Shown here piece by piece: positions 32,831 to 41,365 of a stretch of 64,000 nt of DNA (position 1 is its first letter; each line of letters begins with the position of its first letter). The DNA comes from Alphaproteobacteria bacterium. GTDB lineage: Bacteria; Pseudomonadota; Alphaproteobacteria; UBA8366; Aestuariispiraceae. A program made the position numbers and the translations under genes. The stretch spans positions 124,001-188,000 of the forward strand of contig JANSXE010000002.1 of assembly GCA_024743195.1 (NCBI GenBank), written 5' to 3'. The notes under the pieces are model-generated. The model saw only the letters and a list, made by a program, of their open reading frames with translations, ran no database searches and was not told the origin of the DNA.

Positions 32831-32995
32831 CCCTCATCCTGAGGAGCAGCCGACAGGCGGCGTCTCGAAAGACGCGGGCTCGGCGGTGACAGGCCCCTCG
32901 CCGCGACTGAGGGCGAGGCGGCGAGGCCGGGATTCAATCGGAGAGCCCTCGTCCTGAGGAGCCGCCGACAGGCGGCGTCTCGAAGGACGCGGGCT
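32831..32995. repeat. Two copies of a dispersed intergenic palindromic repeat
   Basis: CCTCATCCTGAGGAGCAGCCGACAGGCGGCGTCTCGAAAGACGCGGGCT (32831-32880) and CCTCGTCCTGAGGAGCCGCCGACAGGCGGCGTCTCGAAGGACGCGGGCT (32946-32995); diverged third copy at 6034-6080. Confidence 0.8.
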
Positions 32996-33026
32996 TGGCG
33001 GCTGCAGGCCGCCCGCCGCGACCCGC

Positions 33027-34331
33027 TCAGCAGTCCAGCGTGGTCTCGCGCTCCCAGTCGGTGAGCGTGCGTGAGAACGAATCCCATTCCGCCGTCTTGA
33101 TCGCCGCATAGGCCTGCGTGAACGCGCCGCCCAGCGCGCCGGTCAGCTTCTTGTCAGCCTGGAAGGCGCGCACCGCGTCGATCAGATAGAGCGGCAGGCG
33201 CTTGGCCTTCACCTTGTGGCCGTCGGCGTACATGTCGATGTCGAGCCGCTTGGGCGCGCTCTTGGCCTCCGCGATCCCGATCATCCCCGCGGCCAGGAAG
33301 CCGGCCTGCATCAGATACGGGTTGGCCGCGCCGTCGGCGAGGCGGAACTCGAACCGCCCCGGGTCGGGCACGCGGACCATGTGGGTGCGGTTGTTGCCGG
33401 CCCAGGTCACCGTATTGGGCGACCAAGTGGCGCCCGAGGCGGTGACCGGCGCGTTGATCCGCTTGTAGCTGTTGACCGTCGGGTTGGTCAGCGCCGCGAG
33501 GCCGGCCGCATGGGCCAGCACGCCGGCGAGGAATTGATAGGCGGTTGCGCTCAGGCCGAGCTCGTCCTTCTTGTCCTCGAACAGGTTCTTCTTGCCGGCC
33601 TTGTCCCAGATCGAGATGTGGCAATGGCAGCCGTTGCCGGTCAGATGCGCGAAGGGTTTCGGCATGAAGGTGGCGCGCATGCCGTGGTTCTCGGCGATCG
33701 ACTTCACCATGAACTTGAAGAAGGCGTGCCGGTCGGCGGTGACGAGCGCGTCGTCATATTCCCAGTTCATCTCGAACTGGCCGTTCGCGTCCTCGTGGTC
33801 GTTCTGGTAGGGACCCCAGCCGAGCGACAGCATCGCGTCGCAGATCTCGGAGATCACGTCGTAGCGGCGCATCACGGCCGACTGGTCGTAGCAGGGCTTC
33901 GGGTCGGTGTCGCGCGCGTCGGACAGGCCCGTCCCGTCGGCGGAGATCAGGTGATATTCGGCCTCCACCCCGGTCTTCATCCGGAAGCCCTGGGCGGTCG
34001 CGGCGTCGAGCTGGCGCTTCAACACCCAGCGCGGCGCCTGCTCGACCGGCTTCCCGGCCATGTAGAGATCGCCGGCGACCCAGGCGACCTCGGGCCTCCA
34101 GGGAAGCTGAAGGACGCTCGACGGGTCGGGCACGGCGAACATGTCCGGATCGGCCGGCGACATCACCAGGTGGGTCGCGAAGCCGGCGAAGCCGGCGCCG
34201 TCCTTCTCCATCCCGTCGATCGCCTGGGTCGGGACCAGCTTTGAGCGCTGCACCCCCTTCAGATCGGTGAAGTTGATCAGGAAATATTTGACGCCGTTCT
34301 TCTTCGCGAAGTCGCTCAGCTTGCCGGCCAT
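33027..34331 (-). CDS. Type III glutamine synthetase-like (GlnT) / probable gamma-glutamylmethylamide synthetase (GmaS)
   Basis: GVEAEYHLI, NDHEDANGQFEMNWEYDDAL, GNGCHCHISIWD, NRTHMVRVPDPGRFEFRLADGAANPYL; adjacent to mgsABC/glxBCD homologues. Confidence 0.85.
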   Translation of the reverse strand: MAGKLSDFAKKNGVKYFLINFTDLKGVQRSKLVPTQAIDGMEKDGAGFAGFATHLVMSPADPDMFAVPDPSSVLQLPWRPEVAWVAGDLYMAGKPVEQAPRWVLKRQLDAATAQGFRMKTGVEAEYHLISADGTGLSDARDTDPKPCYDQSAVMRRYDVISEICDAMLSLGWGPYQNDHEDANGQFEMNWEYDDALVTADRHAFFKFMVKSIAENHGMRATFMPKPFAHLTGNGCHCHISIWDKAGKKNLFEDKKDELGLSATAYQFLAGVLAHAAGLAALTNPTVNSYKRINAPVTASGATWSPNTVTWAGNNRTHMVRVPDPGRFEFRLADGAANPYLMQAGFLAAGMIGIAEAKSAPKRLDIDMYADGHKVKAKRLPLYLIDAVRAFQADKKLTGALGGAFTQAYAAIKTAEWDSFSRTLTDWERETTLDC

Positions 34332-34446
34332 GTCGTCCCCCTGTTCGGTGTCGTGGTCATCGCGTGTTCGTCTGGTCGTCGGCCCCGCGAAGAGTGCGCG
34401 TCGCGTCCGGCTTATCGCCGCCGGATCGCCCGAGCTTAGCCCGATC

Positions 34447-35796
34447 TTACAGCCTGCCGGGAATCCAATCGGTGCCGGCCAGCGGCACCTTGGCCATGGC
34501 CGCCGCCTCGATGGTCAGCGCCTGCAGATCCTCCGGCTCCAGATTGTGCAGGTGGCTCTTGCCGCAGGCCCGCGCGAGCGTCTGCGCCTCCAGCGTCAGG
34601 ACGCGCAGATAGTTCGCCAGCCGCTTGCCCGCGGTTTCGGGGTCGAGGCGCTTCGCCAGTTCCGGGTCCTGGGTCGTGATGCCGGCGGGATCGGCGCCGG
34701 CCTGCCAATCCTCATAGAAGCCGGGCGCGGTCCCGAGCTTGGCGTACTCCTCCGCCAGGTCCGGGCGATTGTCGCCGAGCGCGATCAGGGCCGCGCTGCC
34801 GATCGACACCGCGTCGGCGCCAAGCGCGATGGCCTTGGCAACGTCCGCGCCGGAGCGGATCCCGCCGGAGACGATGAGCTGCACGCCGGTGCGGTGCAGG
34901 TTCAATTCCTGCAGCGCCTCGGCGGCCAGCCGCACCGCCGGCAGCGTCGGGATGCCGACATGTTCGATGAAACAGTCCTGCGTGGCGCCCGTGCCGCCCT
35001 GCATGCCGTCGACGACGATCACGTCCGCGCCGGATTTCACCGCCAGCATGGTGTCGTAATAGGTGCGCGTGGCGCCGACCTTGACGTAGATCGGGACTCG
35101 CCAATCGGTGATCTCGCGCAGCTCGCGGATCTTGATCTCCAGATCGTCCGGCCCGGTCCAGTCCGGATGGCGACAGGCGCTGCGCTGGTCGATGTCCTTC
35201 GGCAGGGTGCGCATCTCGGCCACCCGGTCGCTGATCTTGTGGCCCAGCAGCATGCCGCCGCCGCCCGGCTTGGCGCCCTGGCCGACGACCACCTCGATCG
35301 CGTCGGCCTTGCGTAGATCGTCCGGATTCATGCCGTAGCGGCTGGGCAGATACTGATACACAAGTTTTGTGGAATGCCCGCGCTCCTCCTGCGTCATGCC
35401 GCCGTCGCCGGTCGTGGTGGAGGTGCCGACGGCCGAGGCGCCGCGCCCCAGGGCTTCCTTCGCCTGGGCGGAGAGCGAACCGAAGCTCATGCCCGCGATG
35501 GTGATCGGGATATCGATCTCAAGCGGCTTTTCGGCGTGCCGCGTCCCAAGCGTCACGTCCGTTCCGCAGGCTTCGCGATAGCCTTCCAGCGGATAGCGCG
35601 AGACGCTGGCGCCGAGGAAGACCAAGTCGTCGAAATGCGGAACCCGGCGTTTGGCGCCGAATCCCCGAATCCTGTAAATGCCTTCGGAGGCCGCGCGCTG
35701 GATTTCGTGGATCGTCGCCCGATCGAACAGCGCGCTTTCGCGCAGGTGGCTGGTGTCCATGGTCATCGGGTAAGCCTTCTCCGTCCGGCCGCTCAA
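34447..35796 (-). CDS. FMN-binding glutamate synthase-like protein (MgsC/GlxD type)
   Basis: ISIGSAALIALGDN, VDGMQGGTGATQDCFIEHVGIPTLPAVRLA, GMSFGSLSAQAKEALGRGA. Confidence 0.87.
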   Translation of the reverse strand: MSGRTEKAYPMTMDTSHLRESALFDRATIHEIQRAASEGIYRIRGFGAKRRVPHFDDLVFLGASVSRYPLEGYREACGTDVTLGTRHAEKPLEIDIPITIAGMSFGSLSAQAKEALGRGASAVGTSTTTGDGGMTQEERGHSTKLVYQYLPSRYGMNPDDLRKADAIEVVVGQGAKPGGGGMLLGHKISDRVAEMRTLPKDIDQRSACRHPDWTGPDDLEIKIRELREITDWRVPIYVKVGATRTYYDTMLAVKSGADVIVVDGMQGGTGATQDCFIEHVGIPTLPAVRLAAEALQELNLHRTGVQLIVSGGIRSGADVAKAIALGADAVSIGSAALIALGDNRPDLAEEYAKLGTAPGFYEDWQAGADPAGITTQDPELAKRLDPETAGKRLANYLRVLTLEAQTLARACGKSHLHNLEPEDLQALTIEAAAMAKVPLAGTDWIPGRL

Positions 35797-36485
35797 TAGG
35801 CGCCGATATTGTCGACCTTGAAATTGTAGAGCGAGCGGGCCGAGCCGTAGCGGCGGAAGGCGCTTGCCGGCAGGTCGATCCCCGCGCGCGCCAGAAGCTC
35901 CGCAAGCTGGACCTCGTGCTCCGGGCGCATCTCCTTCTCGACGCAGTCGGCGCCCAACCCCTTGGCCGCGCCGCGCAGGAAGATCTGCGCCTCGTAGATC
36001 GAATCGCCCAGCCCGTCCTCCGCATCGCCGCAGATCACCAGACGCCCGGCCTGCGCCATGAAGGCGGAGTTGTGGCCGACCGAGCCGCCGACCACGATGT
36101 CGACGCCCTTCATCGAGATCCCGCAGCGGCTGGCGGCGTCGCCCTCGATCACCACCAGCCCGCCATGACCGCTGGCCCCGGCGGACTGGCTGGCGTTCCC
36201 GGTCACGCGCACCTCGCCGGACATGATGTTCTCGGCCAGGCCGACGCCGGCGGCGCCCTCGATTCGCACGGTCGCGTTCTTGTTCATGCCCGCGCAGTAA
36301 TAGCCGACCGGTCCCCTGATCACGACCTCCACGTCATCCATCAGCCCGGCCGCCAGCGCGTGCGCGCCGCCGGGATTCAGCACCTCGAAGCGGCCGCCCG
36401 CCACGGCGCCTTGACGCCCCTGCAGGCGACGGTTGGCGGCGCGGACGTCCGCCGCGCCGGCCAGATCGATCACGTCCGAGCTCAT
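35793..36485 (-). CDS. GltB C-terminal GXGXG-domain-like protein (MgsB/GlxC type)
   Basis: Repeated G-rich beta-helix pattern (GPVGYYCAGMNKNATVRIEGAAGVGLAENIMSGEVRVTGNASQSAGASGHGG); overlaps neighbours. Confidence 0.85.
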   Translation of the reverse strand: MSSDVIDLAGAADVRAANRRLQGRQGAVAGGRFEVLNPGGAHALAAGLMDDVEVVIRGPVGYYCAGMNKNATVRIEGAAGVGLAENIMSGEVRVTGNASQSAGASGHGGLVVIEGDAASRCGISMKGVDIVVGGSVGHNSAFMAQAGRLVICGDAEDGLGDSIYEAQIFLRGAAKGLGADCVEKEMRPEHEVQLAELLARAGIDLPASAFRRYGSARSLYNFKVDNIGAY

Positions 36486-37396
36486 GCGGTCCCCCAGACA
36501 TAGACGGTCGCGGGCTTGGGCTCCCAGACCGCGGCCCGCTCGACCCCCGGCAGGCGCGCCAGCGAGCGGTACTCGCTCGCCATCGCGACCCAGTCGTCGG
36601 TCTCGGCCAGCACCGCGGGCTTGCAGGCGATCGGGTCGCGCAACACGGCGAAACCGTTCCTCGTGCCCACCGCGAAGGTGTAGAAGCCGTCGAGGTCCTT
36701 GAGCGCGGCCTCCAGCGCGTCCTCCAGCGCCGCCCCCTGCGCCAGGCGCCAGGTGAGATAGCCGGCCGCGACCTCGCTGTCGTTCTCGGTCTGGAAGGCG
36801 AGGCCGCCCTCGCGCGCCAGCCGGCGCTTCAGCGCATGGTGGTTCGAGAGCGAGCCGTTATGGACCAGGCACAGATCGTCGCCGGTGTTGAAGGGATGCG
36901 CGCCCTCGGTCGTCACCGCGCTTTCGGTCGCCATGCGGGTGTGGCCGATCATGTGGCTGCCCGCCATCTGCGGGGCGCCGAAGCGCTCCAGCACGGCGCG
37001 CGGCAGGCCGACCTCCTTGTAGATCTCCAGCGTCGATCCGGCGCTCATGATGCGCAGGTCCGGCCGGTTCGCGGCGACCCAGTCGCGCATCGCCTGGGAC
37101 GGCGCGGCGGCGCTCAACACCGCATGGCTGGCGTTGCGCGACGCCGTCACGGGCGCCCCGAGCCGTTCGGCCATCGCATGCGCGAGCGCGTCCCAATCCT
37201 CCCAGTCGGCCGGGCTGTAAAGCGTCAGCTTGCCGCCCGCCGGAGGGGCGTCCGCTTCGCCCGCGCCGCGATAGACGGCGAAGCCGGCGCTGTCCGGGCC
37301 GCGGCCCGTCATCTCCTCCAGCATGGGGGAGAAGAGCGCGCCGAGCTGGCTGCGCCGCTCGGGATTCTTCAGGTAGAGACCGACGATGCCGCACAT
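36482..37396 (-). CDS. Class II glutamine amidotransferase (MgsA/GlxB type)
   Basis: N-terminal MCGIVGLYL catalytic Cys, GHTRMATESAVTTEGAHPFNTGDDLCLVHNGSLSNH. Confidence 0.9.
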   Translation of the reverse strand: MCGIVGLYLKNPERRSQLGALFSPMLEEMTGRGPDSAGFAVYRGAGEADAPPAGGKLTLYSPADWEDWDALAHAMAERLGAPVTASRNASHAVLSAAAPSQAMRDWVAANRPDLRIMSAGSTLEIYKEVGLPRAVLERFGAPQMAGSHMIGHTRMATESAVTTEGAHPFNTGDDLCLVHNGSLSNHHALKRRLAREGGLAFQTENDSEVAAGYLTWRLAQGAALEDALEAALKDLDGFYTFAVGTRNGFAVLRDPIACKPAVLAETDDWVAMASEYRSLARLPGVERAAVWEPKPATVYVWGTA

Positions 37397-37495
37397 GGAG
37401 AAAGGCTCCCGCCCTGTCTGTCTGGTGACGCGGCCGATTTCCTCTCATGAATGAAGGTTTAATTCAAGGAATATTTCACAGAGCGTCAGCGGACC

Positions 37496-38245
37496 TCAGC
37501 GCGCGTCGTCCGCCTTGTAGGAAATGATCGAGAGATAGACCGCCGGCAGCGCGATCAGCTCCATCGGCCCATGCACCGCGACCGCGTCGAAGAACAGCGA
37601 GTCCCCGGGCTTCAGATGGAAGGTCTGGTCCCCGTGGCGATAGATCAGCTCGCCCTTCAGCATGTGGATGAACTCCACGCCGGCGTGGCGGAACTGGTCG
37701 AAGGGCTCGGACTCCTCGGTCAGCGTGATCAGGTAGGGCTCGACCCCCACCTCGCCGCGCAACCCCGTGCCGAGCAATTGGTAGAGGTGGCCCGCCCGCG
37801 TGCCGCGCCGGTCGATCTGCAGCCCCCGCCCGGCCGGGACGTAGGAGACGTCGCGGCTCGCCTCGAACGGCGTGAAGAAGCCGGATATGGGAACCGACAG
37901 CGCGCCGGCCAGCGCCGAGAGCGTGCTCAGCGACGGACTGGCCTGCCCGTTCTCGATCTTGGACAGCATGCCCTGGCTCAGCCCGGCGGCGTTGGCGAGC
38001 TCGGCGACCGTCATGTCCTGGCGCTTGCGCAGCCGGCGGATCTCCTGGCCGACATACTCCTCCAACGGCCGCGGGGCCTCCTCCGCCTCGGGCTTCTGGG
38101 CCTCAGGCTTCTGGGCCTTAGGATTCTGGGCCTCAGGCTGGGCGGCGGGTGCGGCGCGGCCGGCGGCTTTGTCTTCCGTCATGGCGGGCAGCATAGCGAT
38201 TCGCCGGCGAACGAAAAGCGCCCTGTCCGCGGCGCGGCGCTTCAC
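37496..38245 (-). CDS. XRE-family regulator with C-terminal cupin sensor
   Basis: HTH LRKRQDMTVAELANAAGLSQGMLSKIENGQASPSLSTLSALAGAL and cupin FIHMLKGELIYRHGDQTFHLKPGDSLFFDAVAVHGP. Confidence 0.88.
   Translation of the reverse strand: MKRRAADRALFVRRRIAMLPAMTEDKAAGRAAPAAQPEAQNPKAQKPEAQKPEAEEAPRPLEEYVGQEIRRLRKRQDMTVAELANAAGLSQGMLSKIENGQASPSLSTLSALAGALSVPISGFFTPFEASRDVSYVPAGRGLQIDRRGTRAGHLYQLLGTGLRGEVGVEPYLITLTEESEPFDQFRHAGVEFIHMLKGELIYRHGDQTFHLKPGDSLFFDAVAVHGPMELIALPAVYLSIISYKADDAR
38086..38142. repeat. 15-bp in-frame tandem repeat, about 3.7 copies
   Basis: cctcgggcttctggg cctcaggcttctggg ccttaggattctggg cctcaggctggg; encodes AQNPKAQKPEAQKPE. Confidence 0.9.
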
Positions 38246-38390
38246 CCCGCGCGCAGGGGGCCGATCACCGATGCGTGATCCGACGATCTGATCCGATCGC
38301 CGGCGCCGCGCGTAGTGCTTTCACGAAAACGGCGTGCGGCGCCCCTCCCCCCGGCCGCGTCGGCGCACTGGACGAGAAGGGACAAGACCC

Positions 38391-39275
38391 ATGGGTTACA
38401 TCGACGATCCCGACACGCAGCGCGCCAATCTTCGCTTCATCAAGGCCTCCATGCGCCAACCGCTGCTGAGCCGCGAGCGCGAGATGGCCCTGGCCCGCGC
38501 CTGGCGCGAGGAGGGCGACGAGGCCGCGCTGCACGATCTGGTGTCCGCCTACACGCGCCTTGTGGTCTCGATGGCGTCCAAGTTCCGCAATTACGGCCTG
38601 CCGCTCGGCGATCTGGTGCAGGAAGGCTCGGTCGGCTTGATGCAGGCCGCCGCGCGCTTCGAGCCGGAGCGCGACATCCGTTTCTCCACCTACGCGAGCT
38701 GGTGGATCCGCTCCGCCATGCAGGACTATGTGCTGCGCAACTGGTCGATCGTGCGCACCGGCACGACGGCCGCGCAGAAGTCGCTGTTCTTCAATCTTCG
38801 CCGCCTGCGCGCCAAGATCGCGGAGGCCTCGGCCACCCAGATGACGCCCGATCAGCGCCAGTCGATCGCGGACGAGCTGAAGGTTCCCCTGCGCGACGTG
38901 GAATCGATGGAGCACCGCCTCGCCGCCAGCGACCAGTCGCTGAACGCCCCGGTCGGCGAAGAGCAGGACGGCAGCTGGATCGAGTTCCTGCGCGACGACC
39001 GGGCGAGCCCTGAGGAGGTCGTCTCCGGCCTGCGCGACAGCGAGACCCGCTCGCGCTGGCTGGCCGAGGCGATCGGGCAGTTGAGCGAGCGCGAGCAGAC
39101 CATCATCCGCCGGCGCCGGCTGGTCGAAGAGGGCGCGACCCTCGAAGAGCTCGGCCGGGAGCTCGGCGTCAGCAAGGAGCGCGTGCGTCAGCTCGAGCAC
39201 CGCGCGCTCGGCAAGCTGCGCAAGACGCTGGAAGGCTGCGCCGAAACGCCGCGGGATCTGCTGATCGAAGCCTAA
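38391..39275 (+). CDS. rpoH: RNA polymerase sigma-32 factor
   Basis: SMASKFRNYGLPLGDLVQEGSVGLMQAAARFEPERDIRFSTYASWWIRSAMQDYVLRNWSIVR, RpoH-box QKSLFFNLRRLR, C-terminal HTH. Confidence 0.93.
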   Translation: MGYIDDPDTQRANLRFIKASMRQPLLSREREMALARAWREEGDEAALHDLVSAYTRLVVSMASKFRNYGLPLGDLVQEGSVGLMQAAARFEPERDIRFSTYASWWIRSAMQDYVLRNWSIVRTGTTAAQKSLFFNLRRLRAKIAEASATQMTPDQRQSIADELKVPLRDVESMEHRLAASDQSLNAPVGEEQDGSWIEFLRDDRASPEEVVSGLRDSETRSRWLAEAIGQLSEREQTIIRRRRLVEEGATLEELGRELGVSKERVRQLEHRALGKLRKTLEGCAETPRDLLIEA

Positions 39276-39280
39276 GCCGG

Positions 39281-40252
39281 TCACCGGCCCGGGGCGTCGA
39301 CGCGCTCCAGAAAGCGCGGGTCGTCGAGATCGAGATAGGGCCCGTTCCACCAGCGCAGCCAGCCGCGCACCCGGACGCGCGCGCCCTCCAGGATCTCCAG
39401 GTCCACGCCGGCGCGCTCGAAGCGGCGTCGCGCGGCGGCGTCGAGCCCCGCGGTGAAATCGCGCCGCCAATCCGGCCCGAATTCCAGGAACCGGCGCTGG
39501 CCGGCGCGCCCGACGCGGCGCACCTCCCCCTCCACCAGAACGAAGCGATCGGCCGGTCCGTCGAACGGCTCCGCCGGCTCCAGACGATAAGGCGGCGGCC
39601 CCCAGGGACCGCCGTCCCAAAGCCCGGCGCGCGCCGCACGCGCCGCCGCCTCCGCCGCCAGAAGCGCGGCCAGCCGCTCCGGATCGGCGTCCGGCTCCGG
39701 CAGGACGAAGAGCCAGCCGGCCCGCACCAAATCCTCGGCCAGGTCGCCGCCGTCCGGTCCTTGCACCCGTCCGCGCAGACGCCCCAACCGATCCCGCGCC
39801 GCCCCCGCCAGGTCGATCCGCAACCGCCGGCCGAGCGTCCGGTCGGCGAGCGCGCGGGCGGCGGCCCGCTCCGCTTCAACCTGACCGGGCGCGCCCGGCG
39901 CCAGCGCCAGCGGCCCGATCAGATGCGGCAGCACCAGAACCCGGCCGTCGGTCAATTGCAGCGCCCGGGCGCCGAGCGCCGCCGCCGCCTCGGCGGCGAA
40001 GCTTTGCGCCAGACCGGCCTGCGGATCGTCGCGCGGCGTCGGGGCTGACGGGGGGCCGTCCGGCTCTTCCTGAGACGCGTCAGGGGCCGCCAGTTCGGGC
40101 GGCTCCGGCTCCGGCGCCTGGGCTACGGCCCCGGACAGCGTCAGGAGCGCCGCCAGCGCGGCGGCTGCGAGACCGGGCGCCGTCCGCCGCGCCGACGGTA
40201 CAGCGATCCGCCGGCCGGGCAGGCGTCTGAGACGGAGCGGACTACCGGTCAT
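39281..40252 (-). CDS. Secreted thermonuclease (SNase-like) family protein
   Basis: Signal peptide, SNase-like core LADRTLGRRLRIDLAGAARDRLGRLRGRVQ..DLAEDLVRAGWLFVLP. Confidence 0.7.
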   Translation of the reverse strand: MTGSPLRLRRLPGRRIAVPSARRTAPGLAAAALAALLTLSGAVAQAPEPEPPELAAPDASQEEPDGPPSAPTPRDDPQAGLAQSFAAEAAAALGARALQLTDGRVLVLPHLIGPLALAPGAPGQVEAERAAARALADRTLGRRLRIDLAGAARDRLGRLRGRVQGPDGGDLAEDLVRAGWLFVLPEPDADPERLAALLAAEAAARAARAGLWDGGPWGPPPYRLEPAEPFDGPADRFVLVEGEVRRVGRAGQRRFLEFGPDWRRDFTAGLDAAARRRFERAGVDLEILEGARVRVRGWLRWWNGPYLDLDDPRFLERVDAPGR

Positions 40253-40407
40253 CCGGCGATTTATCCTTTGCGGCGGCGGGGCGCCCCGCCATACTGACGC
40301 GGCCGTTCGGCGCTGCGGCGCCGACCGGCTTGGCGCCGGCGAACAAGTCGGCGCGGCCGAGACGCGCCGGCCGCCCGCTTTCGGAGAAGTCAACAGGTAG
40401 CGCCCCC

Positions 40408-41361
40408 ATGCCGCGAGATCGGCTCTATCCCAGCCTCGACGCGCGAAAGAGCGGCCGGCTCGCCGTCGAGCCGCCGCACGAGATCTATTGGGAGGAGGCC
40501 GGCGCGCCGGACGGCGTGCCCGTCTGTTTCCTGCATGGCGGGCCAGGCGCCGGGGCGAGCGCCGGGCACCGCCGCTTCTTCGATCCGAAGCACTACCGCA
40601 TCGTGCTGCACGACCAGCGCGGCGCCGGGCGCTCCCTGCCGAGCGCGGAGATCGCCAAGAACGACACCCAGCGCCTGGTCGCCGACATCGAGGCGCTGCG
40701 CCGCCATCTGGGAATCGAGCGCTGGATCCTGTTCGGCGGCAGCTGGGGCTCCAGCCTCGCGCTCGCCTATGCGACGACCCATCCGGAGCGCGTGATCGCG
40801 CTGGCGCTGCGCGGCGTCTTCCTGTGCCGCAAGGCGGAGGTCGCGTGGTTCCTGCACGGCATGGGCCGGTTCCACCCGGAGGCGGAGGCCGCCTTCCTCG
40901 GCTTCCTGCCGGAGGCGGAGCGCGCCGACCCGCTCGGCGCCTACTACAGACGGCTGTGCGATCCGGACCCGGCGGTTCACGGCCCCGCCGCGGTCGCCTG
41001 GAGTCGCTACGAGGCGGAATGCTCCACCCTGCTGCCGAACCGGGACAGCGTCCAGTCGCTGACCCGCTCGGAGACCGCGCTGCCGCTCGCCCGGCTGGAG
41101 GCGCATTACTTCATGAACGACCTGTTCCTGGAGGAGGGAGAGCTGCTCGCCAAGGCGGACCGGCTGCAAGGCATACCGGGCGCCATCGTGCAGGGCCGCT
41201 ACGACGTGGTCTGCCCGCCGAAGAGCGCCTGCGACCTCGCCGCCCGCTGGCGCGACGCGCGGCTCACCATGGTGCCCGACGCCGGCCACTCCGCGACCGA
41301 GCCCGGGATCGCCGTCGCCCTCGTGCAGGCGATGGAGCGGTTCAAGAGCTTGACGGGATAG
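40408..41361 (+). CDS. pip: Proline iminopeptidase
   Basis: CFLHGGPGAGASAGHRRFFDPKHYRIVLHDQRGAGRS, FGGSWGSSLALAYA nucleophile elbow, C-terminal DAGHSATEPG. Confidence 0.92.
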   Translation: MPRDRLYPSLDARKSGRLAVEPPHEIYWEEAGAPDGVPVCFLHGGPGAGASAGHRRFFDPKHYRIVLHDQRGAGRSLPSAEIAKNDTQRLVADIEALRRHLGIERWILFGGSWGSSLALAYATTHPERVIALALRGVFLCRKAEVAWFLHGMGRFHPEAEAAFLGFLPEAERADPLGAYYRRLCDPDPAVHGPAAVAWSRYEAECSTLLPNRDSVQSLTRSETALPLARLEAHYFMNDLFLEEGELLAKADRLQGIPGAIVQGRYDVVCPPKSACDLAARWRDARLTMVPDAGHSATEPGIAVALVQAMERFKSLTG

Positions 41362-41365
41362 CGCC

